DNA of 37,107 bases from contig JAAUOZ010000038.1 of assembly GCA_012034655.1 (NCBI GenBank), forward strand, positions 1 through 37,107. The letters are read 5' to 3'. Position 1 is the first letter of the stretch. Each line of letters opens with the position of its first letter. Below are positions 34,971-37,107 of the stretch, one piece after another. The stretch is from Leptolyngbyaceae cyanobacterium CSU_1_3 (GTDB taxonomy: Bacteria; Cyanobacteriota; Cyanobacteriia; Leptolyngbyales; Leptolyngbyaceae). The notes beneath the pieces are model-generated. The model was not told the origin of the DNA and searched no databases. It worked only from the letters and a program-made list of their open reading frames with translations. Both the position numbers and the translations under genes were made by a program.

Positions 34971-36725
34971 ATGATAGAGACGCTAATCGGCAAAACGCTT
35001 CAGGGCGGCAAATATACCCTCAATGCAGAACTCGGTCGGGGTGGGTTTGGCATCACCTTCAAGGCGACCCATCACTATCTCAATCAGGTTGTGGTGATCA
35101 AGACGCTAAACGAGGCACTGAGAAACGATCGCGCTTACGCAGACTTTCAGCGCAAATTTCAGGATGAGGCGCGACGGCTGGCGATTTGCGTCCATCCCCA
35201 TATTGTGAGGGTCAGCGACTTCTTTATCGAAGATGACCTGTCTTATATGGTGATGGACTATATCCCCGGTGAGACCCTAGAAGATTTGGTGTTTCCTGAC
35301 CATCCGCTTCCGGAGGCGACGGCGATTCACTACGTTCGCCAGATTGGTGCAGCGCTGCAAGTCGTCCACCGAAATGGCTTGCTGCATCGTGATATCAAAC
35401 CTCAGAATATTATTCTGCGCCAGGGAACCCAGCAAGTGGTGCTGATCGACTTTGGCATTTCGAGAGAGTTTACCCCCGGTTCGACCCAAACCCATACCAG
35501 CATGATTTCGGTGGGCTATGCTCCGATCGAGCAATATCTTTCCCAAGAAAAGCGCAGCCCCGCCACGGATGTTTACGGGCTAGCTGCCACCCTCTACTCA
35601 TTGCTGACGGCTACCGTCCCGATCGCATCTATTCTGCGCGATCGACAACCCATGCCCGAACCTCGTGGCTTACAGCCGCGACTGAGTGCAGCCACCAACC
35701 AAGCCGTGGTGCGAGGGATGGCCTTAGAGATGCAACATCGCCCTGCCAGCGTAGAGGAGTGGTTGACACTTTTGCCCGATCTATCAGAAGCAGAGTTTGA
35801 AAGCCCCCTTGTGCCCGTATCTCAGCCATTGCCCAGGGTCGCGCCCATCCTTACAGAAGACCCGACTCTCGCCGTCAACGGTCGCCCTGCACCCGATCGC
35901 CAAACCCCCGATCGCCAAACCCCACCCCTAGAAACGATCGCCCCCCATGCCCAGCCCCTTCAGCTTCAGCAAGAGCAATCTCAGCGCATTGTTGAACCAA
36001 CACCCAAGTCGGGGCAAAAAATCATCCTCGGTTTGGTCGCCCTCTCTGGCGCAACCCTGGCCCTCGTTGGGCTGGCAACGGTGCTGTTCAATCCTAAACC
36101 TGAGTCAACGCCGATCGTAGCCGAGAGCACTACACCCAGCGTTGAACCGAGCCTTACGCCCGCTCCTTCACCTGAGATTGTACCTCCCAAAAACCAGGCT
36201 TCACCCTCCCCTGAGCCGTCTCCAAGTGTCAGCATTGCCCCTGACCCGACTCCGCCGATCGTGGTTCGTCCCGATCCGGCTCCCCCGGCTCCAGAACCTG
36301 CTTTGCCGCGCTCTGCCCCCTCTAGAATTCCTGGATTCCCTACGGGCACGTCTGAGGGTGAAATCCAAGCAGCCTTGGGCAAGCCAACCCGCTCGAAGGC
36401 TGGCTATTGGCCAAACACTCGCAGCGACTTATATGAGGTGCTGCCTGATCAGGTGACTCTGGCTTACATTTACGATCGCGATTCTGGCAGAGTCCGCCAG
36501 ACCGAAGCTTCCTTTGCGCCGACGGTGGATGATTTGCTGGTGCGCGTCACCTTAAATGGAATGATGAGCAGCCAGGCCTCCTCCGAGATTATGGCAGGAC
36601 TTCAGCAGGTCTACCAGCGCCGCTCAAACCAGTACAGTTTTACCCAGAACGGACTCAAAGGCACGATCGAGCGTAACAATCGCGATCGCATTTACATTGC
36701 CGTTTGGGAAGGAGATTTACATTAA
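34971..36725 (+). CDS. Ser/Thr protein kinase with transmembrane helix and C-terminal extracytoplasmic domain
   Basis: A 584-residue Hanks-type kinase. The kinase domain (about 14-275) has the P-loop GRGGFG (22-27), Lys44 (VVIKTL), the catalytic loop [10 protein letters not shown], the metal motif IDFGISREF, and the cyanobacteria-typical activation segment GYAPIEQY. A polar, Pro-rich linker follows. A single transmembrane helix (about 348-368, [21 protein letters not shown]) is followed by a Pro/Ser-rich stretch. The last 140 residues form a domain that starts [17 protein letters not shown]; such tails occur in cyanobacterial kinases and may sense signals outside the membrane. The kinase core is complete. 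Targets are unknown. Confidence 0.92.
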   Translation: MIETLIGKTLQGGKYTLNAELGRGGFGITFKATHHYLNQVVVIKTLNEALRNDRAYADFQRKFQDEARRLAICVHPHIVRVSDFFIEDDLSYMVMDYIPGETLEDLVFPDHPLPEATAIHYVRQIGAALQVVHRNGLLHRDIKPQNIILRQGTQQVVLIDFGISREFTPGSTQTHTSMISVGYAPIEQYLSQEKRSPATDVYGLAATLYSLLTATVPIASILRDRQPMPEPRGLQPRLSAATNQAVVRGMALEMQHRPASVEEWLTLLPDLSEAEFESPLVPVSQPLPRVAPILTEDPTLAVNGRPAPDRQTPDRQTPPLETIAPHAQPLQLQQEQSQRIVEPTPKSGQKIILGLVALSGATLALVGLATVLFNPKPESTPIVAESTTPSVEPSLTPAPSPEIVPPKNQASPSPEPSPSVSIAPDPTPPIVVRPDPAPPAPEPALPRSAPSRIPGFPTGTSEGEIQAALGKPTRSKAGYWPNTRSDLYEVLPDQVTLAYIYDRDSGRVRQTEASFAPTVDDLLVRVTLNGMMSSQASSEIMAGLQQVYQRRSNQYSFTQNGLKGTIERNNRDRIYIAVWEGDLH

Positions 36726-36761
36726 CCTCAAACCCTCCGACGAATTCAGCATCCCTCACTC

Positions 36762-36815
36762 GGCAGAGGGCTGAGGTGCGATCGTTTGCTTGCAGCCCTC
36801 TGCCTGGGTTATTTT
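36762..36815. terminator. Terminator between the kinase and the WGxxGxxG gene
   Basis: GGCAGAGGGCTG (36762-36773) pairs with CAGCCCTCTGCC (36793-36804), a perfect 12-bp stem followed by TGGGTTATTTTT on the plus strand. This fits a Rho-independent terminator for the kinase gene. The convergent gene ends at 36816, so the same stem could serve both. Confidence 0.8.
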
Positions 36816-37070
36816 TCAATATCTTCTCGATCCGGTCGTCTCACCGGGCACGCCAGGCTCCCGATAGGCGGCCGAGTCATCTCTGTTCTTGCGACCCATT
36901 AGACCAAACAAACCGAGCAAGCCGAGCAAACCCCAGTAGCCATTTCTGCCTTCGTTGTTGTATTCGACGGTAGCAGGGCTGGCGGTGGTGTCACCTGTGC
37001 CTGGAGCCGTCTGAGCAGAGACGATCGTCGCGGGCAAAACAGTCAAACTATACTTTGTCAGGGCATAAAA
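36816..37070 (-). CDS. WGxxGxxG-CTERM-type protein, 5' end missing
   Basis: The C-terminus carries YWGLLGLLGLFGLMGRKN, the glycine-rich hydrophobic tail of the WGxxGxxG family of small secreted cyanobacterial proteins, then a polar end (SAAYREPGVPGETT). Upstream, SLTVLPATIVSAQ is the end of a Sec signal peptide cut after SAQ. The frame stays open to 37070, then meets TAA (37071-37073), and contains no ATG; the only candidate start (TTG at 37046) would leave an inadequate signal. The frame enters the terminal repeat at 37060, so the true start was either replaced by the repeat or lies beyond an assembly break. Confidence 0.75.
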   Translation of the reverse strand, partial: FYALTKYSLTVLPATIVSAQTAPGTGDTTASPATVEYNNEGRNGYWGLLGLLGLFGLMGRKNRDDSAAYREPGVPGETTGSRRY

Positions 37071-37107
37071 TTAAAGATTTTGGACGGGGTGCAGGGGTGG
37101 AACCCCT
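37056..37107. repeat. 52-bp exact terminal direct repeat of positions 1-52
   Basis: The last 52 bases equal the first 52 base for base, in the same orientation. The match includes the first hairpin and the left arms of the structured repeat at 1-93. The window is therefore either a circular molecule written with an overlap (unit length 37055) or a contig that begins and ends in copies of a dispersed repeat. Confidence 0.95.

Overview
This window reads as cyanobacterial DNA. HIP1-type GCGATCGC octamers and GATCG words are scattered through it. The gene set also fits: a DevBCA-type exporter, a cyclic-nucleotide-domain C39 exporter, a PIN-PhoH protein, a Ser/Thr kinase with a proline-rich linker, a Yip1-like membrane protein, PEP-CTERM and WGxxGxxG-CTERM proteins, and a thioredoxin-like [2Fe-2S] protein. 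A filamentous, Leptolyngbya-like organism is a reasonable guess but not proven. I see no rRNA, tRNA, CRISPR array, transposase or replication gene. LAYOUT. 1-1535: a structured GC-rich repeat, then a ParB-domain protein fused to a degenerate methyltransferase domain (minus strand). 2456-11300: export and cell-surface block, with an orphan FPGGG-repeat protein, devB-devC-devA homologues, a convergent C39-peptidase ABC exporter and a PEP-CTERM protein. 11734-14939: a small conserved protein, a [2Fe-2S] protein and a polysaccharide nucleotide-sugar dehydratase. 15954-19602: a PAS histidine kinase convergent with a response regulator, then PhoH. 20030-24866: universal stress protein, ureohydrolase, alpha/beta hydrolase, Yip1-like protein and a DAACS symporter. 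25188-29717: an RND efflux pump with its membrane fusion protein. 30095-36725: GNAT, a lipid-linked-sugar-type glycosyltransferase with a TPR tail, a Sua5-family protein, a degenerate sensor kinase and a Ser/Thr kinase. The window ends in a WGxxGxxG-CTERM gene cut off at its 5' end. HOW THE GENES WORK TOGETHER. Three export machines (DevBCA, the C39 ABC exporter, the RND pump) and several surface or polysaccharide genes share the window. Apart from devBCA and the MFP-RND pair, most genes look independently transcribed. SEQUENCE QUALITY. Six genes carry a total of eight single-base frame breaks (near 1438, 13319, 13805, 22404, 28478, 29649, 31701 and 34342). Seven are a missing base and most lie in homopolymers; in each gene the protein resumes cleanly in another frame. 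This looks like uncorrected sequencing error more than gene decay, so I give the spans of the reconstructed genes. REPEATS. The first 52 bases are repeated exactly as the last 52, so the sequence is either a circle closed with an overlap or a contig bounded by a dispersed repeat. A second repeat of about 125 bp occurs twice in opposite orientation, each time between convergent genes. Short tandem duplications and a 54-base AAAG microsatellite occur between genes.
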